DNA from: Candidatus Competibacteraceae bacterium
Lineage (GTDB): Bacteria; Pseudomonadota; Gammaproteobacteria; Competibacterales; Competibacteraceae
Length of the DNA stretch: 37,775 nucleotides
Direction of reading: 5' to 3'
Assembly (NCBI GenBank): GCA_003989075.1
Contig: RXIX01000021.1
Coordinates: forward strand, 1-37,775
The translations under genes and the position numbers were made by a program. Every line of letters starts with the position of its first letter. Position 1 is the first letter of the stretch. Below the pieces are notes generated by a model. The model saw nothing but the letters and a program-made list of their open reading frames with translations. It had not been told where the DNA came from and made no database searches. Of this stretch, positions 23,517 to 32,579 are shown piece by piece.

Positions 23517-25528
23517 CGCCCGTGACCATCACCCCTGCATCCGCATCCACCGAACAGCCGGTTGCCTGCATCCGCATCGAGCAGGCGCGCCTGCTGTACG
23601 CGCAGGCACCGCTGGGGACCCTGATCAGCCTGCTGGTCGCCCCAACGCTGACGCTGATTCTGTGGGGGGTGATGTCGCATGCGGTGCTATTGGCCTGGTT
23701 GGCGATCCTGGAAACAACTCTGGCGGTCCGCTTCGGGCTGGCTGTCCATTTTGAGCGTCAGGCGCGCCAGATGCCGGCGCTGGATACCCTCGACAATCTG
23801 ACCGCCACCGTGCCCTGGGCCGAACGATGGATCGCCCGCTATACCTGGGCCTGCACCGCCAGCGGGATTGCCTGGGGCGGCTGCACGCTGTTCCTGGCAC
23901 TGTCGCCCTCGCTGGTCTACGACACCTTCATCGCCCTGATACTGGGCGGGGTGCTCATGGGCGGGGTACTGACCATGACCCCGGTACTGTTCACCTACTT
24001 CGCCTATGCGCTGCCACTGGCCCTGCCGACGGTCCTGTGGCTGCTGCTGCAGGATGATCCACTGCATGTCGCCATGGGTGCGACCGGTCTGCTATATCTG
24101 CTGCTGGCGCTAGGCACCGCCCAGCGCCACCACGACACCATCCTGCGCTCGCTGCGCCTGGCGATGGAAAATCTCGGCCTGGCGCACTCCTTCGCCCACG
24201 CCAAGGAACAGGTCGAGGAAAGCAACCGCCGCCTGGCCGAACAGCAGGCGGCAATGCGCGACAGCGTCGAGGCGATCCGCGAACTGTACCGGGTAGTCTC
24301 AACACCCTGCCGTCACCCCAGCGACCAGATCCAAGCGCTACTGGCGATGGGCTGCCGACGCTTTGGCCTGGCCATTGGCATCCTGGCGCACATCGAGGGC
24401 GAGCGCTACGAGATCATCCAAGTGCTCTCGCCCGGCGGCGAAATCGCTCAGGGCGACACCTTCAGTCTTGATGACACCTACTGTCGCGAAACGCTGCGCA
24501 CGCAGGGGCCGCTGGGTATTGAACACACCGCCACCAGCCACTGGCACAGCCATCCCTGCTACCGCAAATTCCGTCTGGAAGCCTACCTCGGCGTGCCGGT
24601 GCGGGTCGGCACCACCGCTTACGGCACGCTGAACTTCTCCGACTTCCGCCCGCGACCAACGCCGTTCACCACCGTCGATCGCGAACTGATTCAGCTCATG
24701 GCCGAGTGGGTCGGTGGTGCCCTCGAACAGGAGCGCATGGCCACCGCCGCGCAACGCCAGCAGGCCCTGCTCGCTCACGCCTCGCGCCTCAACACCCTCG
24801 GCGAGATGGCCTCGGGACTGGTGCATGAAATCAACCAGCCGGTCACCGCCATCACCCTGTACACCGAAGCCTGCCTGGCCCGATTACGCCGCGGCGATAT
24901 CGATCCTGAAGAAACCCGCGACCTGGTCGAGAAGATCGCCAGCCAGAGCACCCGCGCCAACGCCATCATCCAGCACATCCGCCGCTTCGCCCGCCAGGGC
25001 AAGCCACAGTACACGGTCAATCCCGTCGGTGAGATGCTCACCGAGATCAACGATTTCCTGGAACTGGAAACCCGCCGTCATGGCGTGCGCATCGGCTATG
25101 ACATCGCTCCGGACCTGCCTGCGGCCCTGGCCGACCGCCTCCAGGTGCAGCAGGTGGTCTGCAACCTGGTGCGCAATGCCGTCGATGCCACCGCCGCCAG
25201 CACCGCCCTGCGGGCAGTGACCATCCTGGCCCGCGCCGCCGAGGCACAGATCGAAATCGCCGTGCGCGACAGCGGCCCCGGCCTCAAGCCTGAGGAAATG
25301 GAGCAACTGATGCACCCCTTCTTCACCACCAAGCCCGAGGGCTTGGGGCTGGGGCTGCCGATCAGCCAGTCCATCGTCGAGGCGCACGGGGGCCGCCTGT
25401 GGGCCACGATGAATCTCGACGGTCCCGGCATGACCTTCCATTTCACGCTTCCGGCCGCCAGCAGCACCGAACCGCGCACACAGCGACCGGCACACGCGCT
25501 CGAAGCCAGCCTCGCCGGGAGGTTCTGA
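23513..25528 (+). CDS. Membrane sensor histidine kinase with GAF domain
   Basis: 671 aa from the GTG at 23513, which overlaps the stop of the previous gene; the frame is open further left only over that gene. Residues ~35-205 contain about five membrane helices (MASE-like sensor). A coiled coil ~215-258 leads to a GAF domain ~265-405 (FGLAIGILAHIEGERYEIIQ ... YLGVPVRVGTTAYGTLNFSD). HisKA carries H438 in GLVHEINQP. HATPase_c has N554-region NLVRNAVDAT, DSGPG (586-590) and GLGLGLPIS. The HEINQP box places it with FixL/DctB-type kinases. Directly followed by a second kinase and a FixJ-type regulator. Confidence 0.9.
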   Translation: MTPVTITPASASTEQPVACIRIEQARLLYAQAPLGTLISLLVAPTLTLILWGVMSHAVLLAWLAILETTLAVRFGLAVHFERQARQMPALDTLDNLTATVPWAERWIARYTWACTASGIAWGGCTLFLALSPSLVYDTFIALILGGVLMGGVLTMTPVLFTYFAYALPLALPTVLWLLLQDDPLHVAMGATGLLYLLLALGTAQRHHDTILRSLRLAMENLGLAHSFAHAKEQVEESNRRLAEQQAAMRDSVEAIRELYRVVSTPCRHPSDQIQALLAMGCRRFGLAIGILAHIEGERYEIIQVLSPGGEIAQGDTFSLDDTYCRETLRTQGPLGIEHTATSHWHSHPCYRKFRLEAYLGVPVRVGTTAYGTLNFSDFRPRPTPFTTVDRELIQLMAEWVGGALEQERMATAAQRQQALLAHASRLNTLGEMASGLVHEINQPVTAITLYTEACLARLRRGDIDPEETRDLVEKIASQSTRANAIIQHIRRFARQGKPQYTVNPVGEMLTEINDFLELETRRHGVRIGYDIAPDLPAALADRLQVQQVVCNLVRNAVDATAASTALRAVTILARAAEAQIEIAVRDSGPGLKPEEMEQLMHPFFTTKPEGLGLGLPISQSIVEAHGGRLWATMNLDGPGMTFHFTLPAASSTEPRTQRPAHALEASLAGRF

Positions 25529-25529
25529 G

Positions 25530-27500
25530 ATGCTCAGTCTGCGGCGCGTCCTGTGGCGATACTTTCCTCACCTGCTACCCGACAGCCTGCTTGATGCGGC
25601 AACCCTCACCGCACAGACGACGCGATGCTCCTGGCTGCAGCGGCTCTGGCATCAGCGCAGCCATCCGACCACGCTCAGCCTGCTTTATTTTGGCCTGGGC
25701 CTGTGCTGGCTGCTCGGCGGTGATCTGCTGATCAACACCTGGTTGCACAACCTGACGCCGCCACCGCTGGCGCTGCTGCTCAAGGACGCGATCCTGGTCA
25801 TACTCGGTACCGGCATGCTCTATGGACTGCTGCAGGCGCATGCCCGCCGTGCCCGCCGCCTGCACAAGGTACAGGACATGCGCCTGGCCGAATTCATCGA
25901 AATAATCACCGACGTGGCCTTCATCAAGGACCAGGACGGGCGCTATCTGCTGTTCAATTCCGCCGGTGCCCGCCTGGTAGGACGTCCGCTCAATGAATGC
26001 CTGGGCCTGCGCGATCACGACCTATTCCCGCCTGATCTGGCCGACAGGATCTGCGCTGATGATCTTCAGGTACTCACGCAGGGCGCTTTGCTCAACTGCG
26101 AAAATCACCTGCTGATACAGGGCGAGACCCGCGTGTTCCTGTCCACCAAGTGGCCCTATCGCGATGCCAACGGCCACATCATCGGCATCATCGGCATCGC
26201 CCGCGACATCACCGCGCAAAAGCAGGCCGAGGATCTGCAGCAGCAGGCCCGCGATATCCTGGAGATGCGTGTCCTTGAACGCACCGCTGCGCTGCTGGAC
26301 GTCAATCGCAGCCTGGAGCAGCAGATCATCGCCCGCGTCCAGGCCGAAACCGCCCTGCGCGACAGTGAGGAACGCTTTCGCCAACTGGCCGAGCACATCC
26401 GCGAAGTGTTCTGGGTGTACGGACTGGCCGAGGAACGCATTCTCTACATCAGCCCGGCCTATGAAGAACTCTGGGGACGCACCGCGCAGACCCTGCTGGA
26501 ACGACCGCTGGATTGGCTCGAAGCAATCCACACCGAGGACCAGCCGCGCCTGCGCATTGCCCACGTTCGCAAGCTGGAATCGGGCTATCTCAACGAGGAA
26601 TACCGCATCATCCGCCCGGATGGTGCAATTCGCTGGATCTGGGACCGCGGCTTTCCGGTGCGCGATGAAAGCGGCCATGTCTACCGGATCGCCGGACTGG
26701 CTGAGGATATCACTACCCGCAAGCTGGCCGAGGATCAGTTGCGCCGGCAGCAGGTCGAATTGGCGCGCATGTCACGGCTCAGCCTGGCGGTCGAACTGGC
26801 CTCGAACCTCGCCCACGAACTCAACCAGCCGCTGGCGGCCATTGTCGCCTATACCCAGGCCTGCCTGACCCTGCTGCGCCTGGGCAAGGTCGATCCACGT
26901 GATCTGGGCGGCACCCTGGAGGAAGTAGCCAAACAGGGTTTCCGCGCCGGTGAGATCATCCGCCACCTGCGCGAACTGGTGCAGAAGCATCCGGCCGCAC
27001 AGGGCGTAGTTGACCTCAATGCCCTGATCCATACTGTGCTGCATTACGCCCAGCTTGAATTGCGCCAGACCGGGGTGGTGCTGGTGCTGGAACTGGATGA
27101 AAACCTGCCCGCGGTACTGGCCGACGATATCCAGGTGCAACTGGTGGTGCTTTACCTGATCCGCAATGCCCTTGAAGCCATGCACGACAACGACAGCACC
27201 ACCGGCGAACGCCGCCTGGCGGTGCGCACCGGCATGCTGGAACCGAGCAGGGTCCAGGTCACCGTGTGCGACAGCGGACCGGGGCTCAGTCCGGATGCGA
27301 CCATGCGCCTGTTCCAGCCGTTCTTCACCACCAAACCCGGCGGCATGGGCCTGAGCCTGTCTGCAAGCCGCTCGATCATCGAAACCCAGGGCGGGCAGCT
27401 CTGGGCGACGGCCAATGCGGATCGCGGCCTGTCGCTGCACTTCACCCTGCCGGTTTATCGCAATCTGGGCCTACCCTCCCTGTCCAAATCACGCCCCTGA
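25530..27500 (+). CDS. PAS-domain sensor histidine kinase
   Basis: 656 aa; ATG one base after the stop of the first kinase. Two membrane helices at ~47-67 and ~82-101. PAS1 ~117-232 (FIEIITDVAFIKDQDGRYLL), a coiled coil ~232-278, PAS2 ~283-400 (FRQLAEHIREVFWVYGLAEE, WIWDRGFPVRDESG). HisKA with H429 in NLAHELNQPLAAI, then HATPase_c with YLIRNALEAM and DSGPGLS. The G2 box is GGMGLSLSASRS, where GLGLS is usual, so one glycine is replaced by serine. Same HELNQP class as the kinase before it. Likely phosphorylates the FixJ-type protein encoded 8 bp downstream. Confidence 0.91.
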   Translation: MLSLRRVLWRYFPHLLPDSLLDAATLTAQTTRCSWLQRLWHQRSHPTTLSLLYFGLGLCWLLGGDLLINTWLHNLTPPPLALLLKDAILVILGTGMLYGLLQAHARRARRLHKVQDMRLAEFIEIITDVAFIKDQDGRYLLFNSAGARLVGRPLNECLGLRDHDLFPPDLADRICADDLQVLTQGALLNCENHLLIQGETRVFLSTKWPYRDANGHIIGIIGIARDITAQKQAEDLQQQARDILEMRVLERTAALLDVNRSLEQQIIARVQAETALRDSEERFRQLAEHIREVFWVYGLAEERILYISPAYEELWGRTAQTLLERPLDWLEAIHTEDQPRLRIAHVRKLESGYLNEEYRIIRPDGAIRWIWDRGFPVRDESGHVYRIAGLAEDITTRKLAEDQLRRQQVELARMSRLSLAVELASNLAHELNQPLAAIVAYTQACLTLLRLGKVDPRDLGGTLEEVAKQGFRAGEIIRHLRELVQKHPAAQGVVDLNALIHTVLHYAQLELRQTGVVLVLELDENLPAVLADDIQVQLVVLYLIRNALEAMHDNDSTTGERRLAVRTGMLEPSRVQVTVCDSGPGLSPDATMRLFQPFFTTKPGGMGLSLSASRSIIETQGGQLWATANADRGLSLHFTLPVYRNLGLPSLSKSRP

Positions 27501-27508
27501 AGTCGACG

Positions 27509-28126
27509 ATGAATAAAGAACAATCCACCGTCTTTCTGATCGATGATGATCAAGCCGTACGCGATGCCGTCGCGCTGCTGCTGCGCGCCGAGGGTCTGCA
27601 AGTGGAAACCTTCGCCAATGCGCCCAGCTTTCTCGAATCGGGAGCGGCTGAGCGCCACGGTTGCCTGGTGCTGGATGTACGCATGCCGGGCATGAGCGGT
27701 CTGGATCTGCAAAAGCAGTTGCAGGCGCAGGGCTATCGTATTCCGATCATCTTCATCACCGGCCATGGCGATGTGCCGATGGCGATTCGCGCCATGAAGG
27801 CCGGTGCCTTCGATTTCGTCGAAAAGCCGTTTCAGGGCCAGGTGCTGCTCAAACGCATCCGCGAGGCTCTGGTGCAGGATGCCGAGGAGCGCTGCCGTCA
27901 GGCGCAGCGCGCCGATGCCGTAGCGCGCATGGCCCTGCTATCGCCGCGTGAACGGGAAGTGCTGGAACGGGTCGCCGCTGGCCAGTACAACAAGGTGGTC
28001 GCCGCCGAACTGGGCATCAGTCTGTCGACGGTGGAGATTCACCGTAAGCGGGTGATGGAGAAACTGCAGGCCGAATCGCTCTCCGACCTGATCCGCCTGC
28101 TGGCACTGCAAAACGACGCCAGTTAG
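27509..28126 (+). CDS. FixJ-family response regulator (receiver + LuxR HTH)
   Basis: 205 aa from the ATG at 27509; the longer open frame overlaps the kinase gene and is not used. Receiver: DDD 12-14, phospho-acceptor D56 (LVLDVRMPG), TGHGD, and K in VEKPF. C-terminal LuxR-type helix-turn-helix from ~147 (LSPREREVLERVAAGQYNKV, ELGISLSTVEIHRKRVMEKL). Family members such as FixJ and TtrR activate transcription from sigma-70 promoters when phosphorylated by PAS-type kinases. It ends the copA-kinase operon; its stop codon overlaps the convergent enoyl-CoA hydratase stop by 4 bp. Confidence 0.93.
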   Translation: MNKEQSTVFLIDDDQAVRDAVALLLRAEGLQVETFANAPSFLESGAAERHGCLVLDVRMPGMSGLDLQKQLQAQGYRIPIIFITGHGDVPMAIRAMKAGAFDFVEKPFQGQVLLKRIREALVQDAEERCRQAQRADAVARMALLSPREREVLERVAAGQYNKVVAAELGISLSTVEIHRKRVMEKLQAESLSDLIRLLALQNDAS

Positions 28127-28896
28127 CCGCCGGGCTTACGCCGTGTAGCAAAGGCCTGCAGCGCCGCCCGGGCCTCGGGCGACGCCAGTTGCGCAATGAA
28201 ATACCCTCCTTCCAGATCTACCGTCTCGCGGATAGCATCGGCTTCAGCACGCTTGAGCAGCGCCTTGGTCAGGCGCACGGCTTCAGCCGGTTGCGCGGCC
28301 AGCCGCTGCGCCTTGTCCAGCGCCAGCGCCAGCGTTGTCCCGGCATCGGCGCCCACGCCATTGATCAGGCCCCATTCCAGGGCCTGCTCGGCGCTGAACG
28401 GCTCGCCCAGCAGCAGCAGCTCCGCCGCGCGCGGATAGCCAAGCAGGCGCGGCAGCAGCAGACTGGACCCCGCCTCCGGGCATAGGCCGAGATTGACAAA
28501 GGGCAGTTGCAGACGCGCCCCGGCACGGGCATAGACCAGTTCGCAATGCAGCAGCAGGGTCACGCCAATCCCCACCGCCACGCCATTGACTGCCGCTACC
28601 AGAGGCTTGGCAAACTGGCGCAGCGCAGCCAGGAAACGGAACACCGGACTGCCCTCACCGGTTGGTGGCGCTGCCAGGAAATCGGCGATGTCATTGCCAC
28701 TGGTAAAGCTATCGCCGCTGCCGGTCAGCACCACCACCCGCACCGCCGGATCACGCTCGGCGGCATCCAGCGCTGCGGTCAGGGCGGTGTACATGGCCTG
28801 GGTCAGAGCGTTCTTCTTGTCGGGACGCTCAATGCGCAGGAGCAAAACACCTTCACGACGCTCGGCGACGATTTCCGGAATGCTGTTTTCAATCAT
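28123..28896 (-). CDS. Enoyl-CoA hydratase/isomerase family protein
   Basis: 257 aa; ATG at 28896 with GGAGG upstream (the open frame continues to 28983 without a better site). Crotonase fold: SFTSGNDIADF gives the first oxyanion-hole segment. AAVNGVAVGIGVTLLLHCEL gives the second, and PFVNLGLCPEAGSSLLLPRL carries E141 in the position of the acid/base Glu of the isomerase-like branch. Hydrates or isomerises a short- or medium-chain enoyl-CoA; the exact substrate is not readable. Isolated leftward gene, convergent with the FixJ-type regulator and divergent from nicotinate phosphoribosyltransferase. Confidence 0.9.
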   Translation of the reverse strand: MIENSIPEIVAERREGVLLLRIERPDKKNALTQAMYTALTAALDAAERDPAVRVVVLTGSGDSFTSGNDIADFLAAPPTGEGSPVFRFLAALRQFAKPLVAAVNGVAVGIGVTLLLHCELVYARAGARLQLPFVNLGLCPEAGSSLLLPRLLGYPRAAELLLLGEPFSAEQALEWGLINGVGADAGTTLALALDKAQRLAAQPAEAVRLTKALLKRAEADAIRETVDLEGGYFIAQLASPEARAALQAFATRRKPGG

Positions 28897-29051
28897 ATCG
28901 TAACCTCCACCACGCGGTTCCAGGCGATCACCGCAGCACTCCCGTGCAGGCGGGAATCCCCAAGATTCAGACACTCGCGGCACCGCTTGATAAGCTATAA
29001 CAAATGAGGTTCACAGCGTTTATCCGCCAGCCCGACGAGAAGCCATCCACC

Positions 29052-30389
29052 ATGAACCCTGCTGACAGCGTGCTGCTGACCGACCTGTATCAGCTCACCA
29101 TGCTCCAGACTTACCACGCCCAGTGCATGCATGAAACGGCTGTGTTCGAGCTGTTCGTGCGCCGCCTGCCGGAGCAACGTGGCTTTCTGCTCGCCGCCGG
29201 TCTGGAACAGGCGCTGGATTATCTGCAAAACCTGCGCTTTCAAGCGGCGGAACTGGACTGGCTGGCCAGCACCGGGCGATTCAGCGCCGATTTCATCGCC
29301 GCGCTGGCCGATTTCCGCTTTACCGGCACCGTCGAGGCTCTGCCGGAAGGGACAGTATTTTTCGCCAACGAGCCCATTCTGCGCGTCATCGCGCCACTGC
29401 CCCAGGCGCAACTGGTGGAAAGCCGTCTGATCAACATCCTGCACCTGCAAACCCTGATCGCCTCCAAGGCGGCGCGCTGCGTACTGGCTGCATCCGGCAA
29501 ACTGCTGGTCGATTTTGGCATGCGCCGCGCCCACGGTGCTGAAGCAGCGCTGCTGGCTGCCCGCGCCAATTATCTGAGTGGTTTTACCGGAACCGCCACG
29601 GTGCTGGCCGGGATGCGCTTTGCTATTCCACTGTTTGGCACCATGGCCCACTCGCTGGTGCAGGCCCACGAACACGAGGCCGATGCCTTCGCGCACTTTG
29701 CCGAAGCTCAGCCTGGCAACGTCGTGCTACTGCTCGACACCTACGACACCGAGGCCGCCGCGCGGACCCTGGTGCAACTGGCGCCGCACTTGAGCCAGCA
29801 CGGCATCGCCATCAAGGGCGTGCGCATCGACAGCGGCGATCTGGCTGAACAGGCGTGGCGGGTACGGGACATTCTCGATGCCGGCGGCCTGCGTCAGGTG
29901 ACGATTCTGGGCAGTGGCGATCTCGATGAGGAACAGATCGCGGCGCTGCTGGCCGCCGGCGCGCCCTATGATGGCTTTGGCGTTGGCACGCGCCTGGACG
30001 CCGCCACCGATGCCCCAACCCTGGACATGGTCTACAAGCTGCAGGAATACGCCGGCACGCCGCGGCGCAAGCGCTCGACCGGCAAGGCCACCTGGCCGGG
30101 CCGCAAGCAGATCTACCGGCAGCACGATGCCGACGGCCTGTTCAGCGGCGATTGCATCAGCCTGGAAAACGCGCCGCAGGCCGGCGAACCGCTCCTGCAG
30201 CCGGTGATGCACGCCGGCCAGCGGCTGGCACCTGCGGAATCCTTGGCCAGCATTCGCGAACGGGTCCGGCAACAACTGGCGGCGCTGCCGGCGACCCTGC
30301 GCGCCAATCGACTCGATGCGCCGTATCCGGTAGACATCGCTCCGGAACTGCGCGCGCTGGCAGCACAACTGGATCGGGAGACGCATTGA
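29052..30389 (+). CDS. pncB: Nicotinate phosphoribosyltransferase
   Basis: 445 aa from the ATG at 29052 (MNPADSVLLTDLYQLTM, the family's normal start; upstream in-frame ATG at 29004 would add a non-conserved tail). Motifs: LLTDLYQLTM, VDFGMRRAHG (153-162), the phosphorylated His in FGTMAHSLVQAH (H200), GVRIDSGDL, and FGVGTRL. It makes nicotinate mononucleotide from nicotinate and PRPP with ATP, in the Preiss-Handler salvage route to NAD. The gene begins after a 155-bp divergent gap and is followed 76 bp later by the CoA-transferase gene, so the pair may share a transcript, though their functions are not obviously linked. Confidence 0.94.
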   Translation: MNPADSVLLTDLYQLTMLQTYHAQCMHETAVFELFVRRLPEQRGFLLAAGLEQALDYLQNLRFQAAELDWLASTGRFSADFIAALADFRFTGTVEALPEGTVFFANEPILRVIAPLPQAQLVESRLINILHLQTLIASKAARCVLAASGKLLVDFGMRRAHGAEAALLAARANYLSGFTGTATVLAGMRFAIPLFGTMAHSLVQAHEHEADAFAHFAEAQPGNVVLLLDTYDTEAAARTLVQLAPHLSQHGIAIKGVRIDSGDLAEQAWRVRDILDAGGLRQVTILGSGDLDEEQIAALLAAGAPYDGFGVGTRLDAATDAPTLDMVYKLQEYAGTPRRKRSTGKATWPGRKQIYRQHDADGLFSGDCISLENAPQAGEPLLQPVMHAGQRLAPAESLASIRERVRQQLAALPATLRANRLDAPYPVDIAPELRALAAQLDRETH

Positions 30390-30465
30390 CCGGACCGAGC
30401 TGTTGACCGCCCACGCATGATCCACCCCCCTTGCCCGCAACGCCTTCTCTGGAGCCATCAGCCGC

Positions 30466-32496
30466 ATGCCCAGCACCCATCTGCACCCTCTCCTCTCCTC
30501 GCAGCCCCTGACCCGCAAGGGCAAAATCGTCACCGCTGAGGATGCCGTGCGCCTGATCCGCGATGGCGATACCGTGGTCACCGGTGGCTTTGTCGGCATC
30601 GGCTTTGCCGAATATCTGGCCGTGGCACTGGAAGCGCGCTTTCTAAACAGCCAGCAGCCGCGTGACCTCACCCTGGTCTATGCCGCCGGTCAGGGCGATG
30701 GCAAGGAACGTGGTCTGAACCACTTCGGCCATGAGGGGCTGATCAAGCGGGCGATCGGCGGTCATTGGGGGCTGGTACCCAAGCTCGGCCGTCTGGCCAT
30801 CAGCGGCAAGATCGAAGCCTACAACCTGCCGCAGGGCGTGATCTCGCATCTGTTTCGCGATATCGCCGCTCATAAACCCGGCACACTCAGCGCAGTCGGG
30901 CTGGGCACCTTTGTCGATCCGCGCTTTGGCGGCGGCAAAATGAATGCCCGCACCACCGAGGATCTGGTCGAACTGATGACCCTTGCCGGGCGCGAATATC
31001 TGTTCTACAAAGCCTTCCCCATCGATGTCGCCCTGATCCGCGGCACCACTGCCGATGCTGATGGCAACATCTCCATGGAACGCGAAGCCCTGACTCTGGA
31101 AGTGCTGGCCATCGCCACCGCCGTGCACAATTCCGGCGGCGTGGTCATCGTACAGGTCGAGCGCCTCGCCGAACGCGGCAGCCTGCATCCGCGTAACGTC
31201 AAGATTCCCGGCGTGCTGGTGGACTGCATCGTGGTCGCGCCGCCGGAATACCACTGGCAGACCTTCGATCAGCCCTACAACCCGGCGTTCAGCGGCGAAA
31301 TCCGCGTGCCGCTGCAATCGATCGCCGCAATGCCACTTTCCGAGCGCAAGATCATTGCCCGCCGCGCCGCCTTTGAAATTCTGCCCAACAGCGTAGTCAA
31401 CCTCGGCATCGGCATGCCCGAGGGTATCGCCAACGTTGCCAATGAAGAAAAGACCATCGAACTGATGACCCTGACCGCCGAACCGGGCGTGCTCGGCGGC
31501 ATCCCGGCCGGTGGACTCAACTTTGGCGCCGCCAGCAATACCCAGGCGATCATCGACCAGCCCTCGCAGTTCGATTTTTACGATGGAGGCGGTCTGGACA
31601 TTGCCTTCCTGGGCATGGCGCAGGTTGATCAGCAGGGCAACGTCAATGTCAGCAAGTTCGGCAACCGCCTGGCCGGCGCCGGTGGCTTCATCAATATCAG
31701 CCAGAATGCCAAGCGGGTGGTGTTCGTCGGCACCTTTCTCGCCGGTGGCACGGTGCGCATCGAAGAGGGCCAGTTGCACGTCGTTACGCCCGGCACCGGC
31801 CGCAAGTTCCTCAAGGAAGTCGAACACCGCACCTTCAGCGGCTCGCACGCGGTCGCCAAGGGCCAGCCGGTGCTGTACATCACCGAGCGCTGCGTGTTCC
31901 AGCTCACCGCCGATGGCATGGAACTGGTGGAAATCGCCCCCGGTATTGATCTGCAGCGCGACATCCTTGCGCATATGGATTTCCAGCCGGTGCTCAAGCA
32001 GCCGCCACAACTGATGGATGGGCGTATCTTCCAGCCCGAGCCGATGGGCCTGCGCCGCGCCCTGCTGCGCCTGCCGATCGAGCAGCGCTTTACCTACGAT
32101 GCCGAGGACGATCTGTTCTTCGTCAATCTGGAAGGCTATGAAATCAAGACCCTGGAGGACGCCGAAGCGATTCGCCAGCAGGTGACCCGGCACCTGACGC
32201 CGCTCGGCCGCAAGACCTATGCCGTGGTCAACTACGACAATTTCAGCATCGATCCGGATCTGATCGACCCCTACACCGACATCATCAAGGATCTGATGAA
32301 CCGCTTCTATTCCGGCGTCACCCGCTACACCACCAGCGCCTTCCTGCGCATGAAGCTCGGCGATGCTCTGGAACAGCGCGACGTTGCCCCGCACATCTAC
32401 GAAAGCGCCGGCGCAGCCCGCCGCCATCTGCGCGAGGCCCAATCCGGCCTGACTGAGGAGGAACTGCGCATCGCCAGCTACGGCGGCACCGGCTGA
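30466..32496 (+). CDS. Fused acyl-CoA:acetate/3-ketoacid CoA-transferase
   Basis: 676 aa, alpha and beta halves in one chain. Alpha half ~15-300 ([45 protein letters not shown]). Beta half ~300-520, with the catalytic Glu E339 in [14 protein letters not shown], which forms the glutamyl-CoA thioester, and [11 protein letters not shown]. Resembles propionate/acetate CoA-transferases (YdiF/Pct type). A C-terminal extension of ~150 residues after [10 protein letters not shown] ([36 protein letters not shown]) exceeds the usual ~520-aa length. Followed by pta, so it could recycle CoA between acyl groups and acetate. Confidence 0.9.
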   Translation: MPSTHLHPLLSSQPLTRKGKIVTAEDAVRLIRDGDTVVTGGFVGIGFAEYLAVALEARFLNSQQPRDLTLVYAAGQGDGKERGLNHFGHEGLIKRAIGGHWGLVPKLGRLAISGKIEAYNLPQGVISHLFRDIAAHKPGTLSAVGLGTFVDPRFGGGKMNARTTEDLVELMTLAGREYLFYKAFPIDVALIRGTTADADGNISMEREALTLEVLAIATAVHNSGGVVIVQVERLAERGSLHPRNVKIPGVLVDCIVVAPPEYHWQTFDQPYNPAFSGEIRVPLQSIAAMPLSERKIIARRAAFEILPNSVVNLGIGMPEGIANVANEEKTIELMTLTAEPGVLGGIPAGGLNFGAASNTQAIIDQPSQFDFYDGGGLDIAFLGMAQVDQQGNVNVSKFGNRLAGAGGFINISQNAKRVVFVGTFLAGGTVRIEEGQLHVVTPGTGRKFLKEVEHRTFSGSHAVAKGQPVLYITERCVFQLTADGMELVEIAPGIDLQRDILAHMDFQPVLKQPPQLMDGRIFQPEPMGLRRALLRLPIEQRFTYDAEDDLFFVNLEGYEIKTLEDAEAIRQQVTRHLTPLGRKTYAVVNYDNFSIDPDLIDPYTDIIKDLMNRFYSGVTRYTTSAFLRMKLGDALEQRDVAPHIYESAGAARRHLREAQSGLTEEELRIASYGGTG

Positions 32497-32579
32497 TGCG
32501 TGCAGCCCGGCGTGCGCGGCAGGGCCGCCGGGTCTATGCTGTATTGCAGCGCAGCATCGCGCGTTGCGAGGGATCGGTC

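Noticed and set aside
30643..32442. 599-codon open frame antisense to the CoA-transferase
   Set aside because: It mirrors a clear enzyme gene codon for codon, is low-complexity in composition and has no family motif; a GC-bias artefact.
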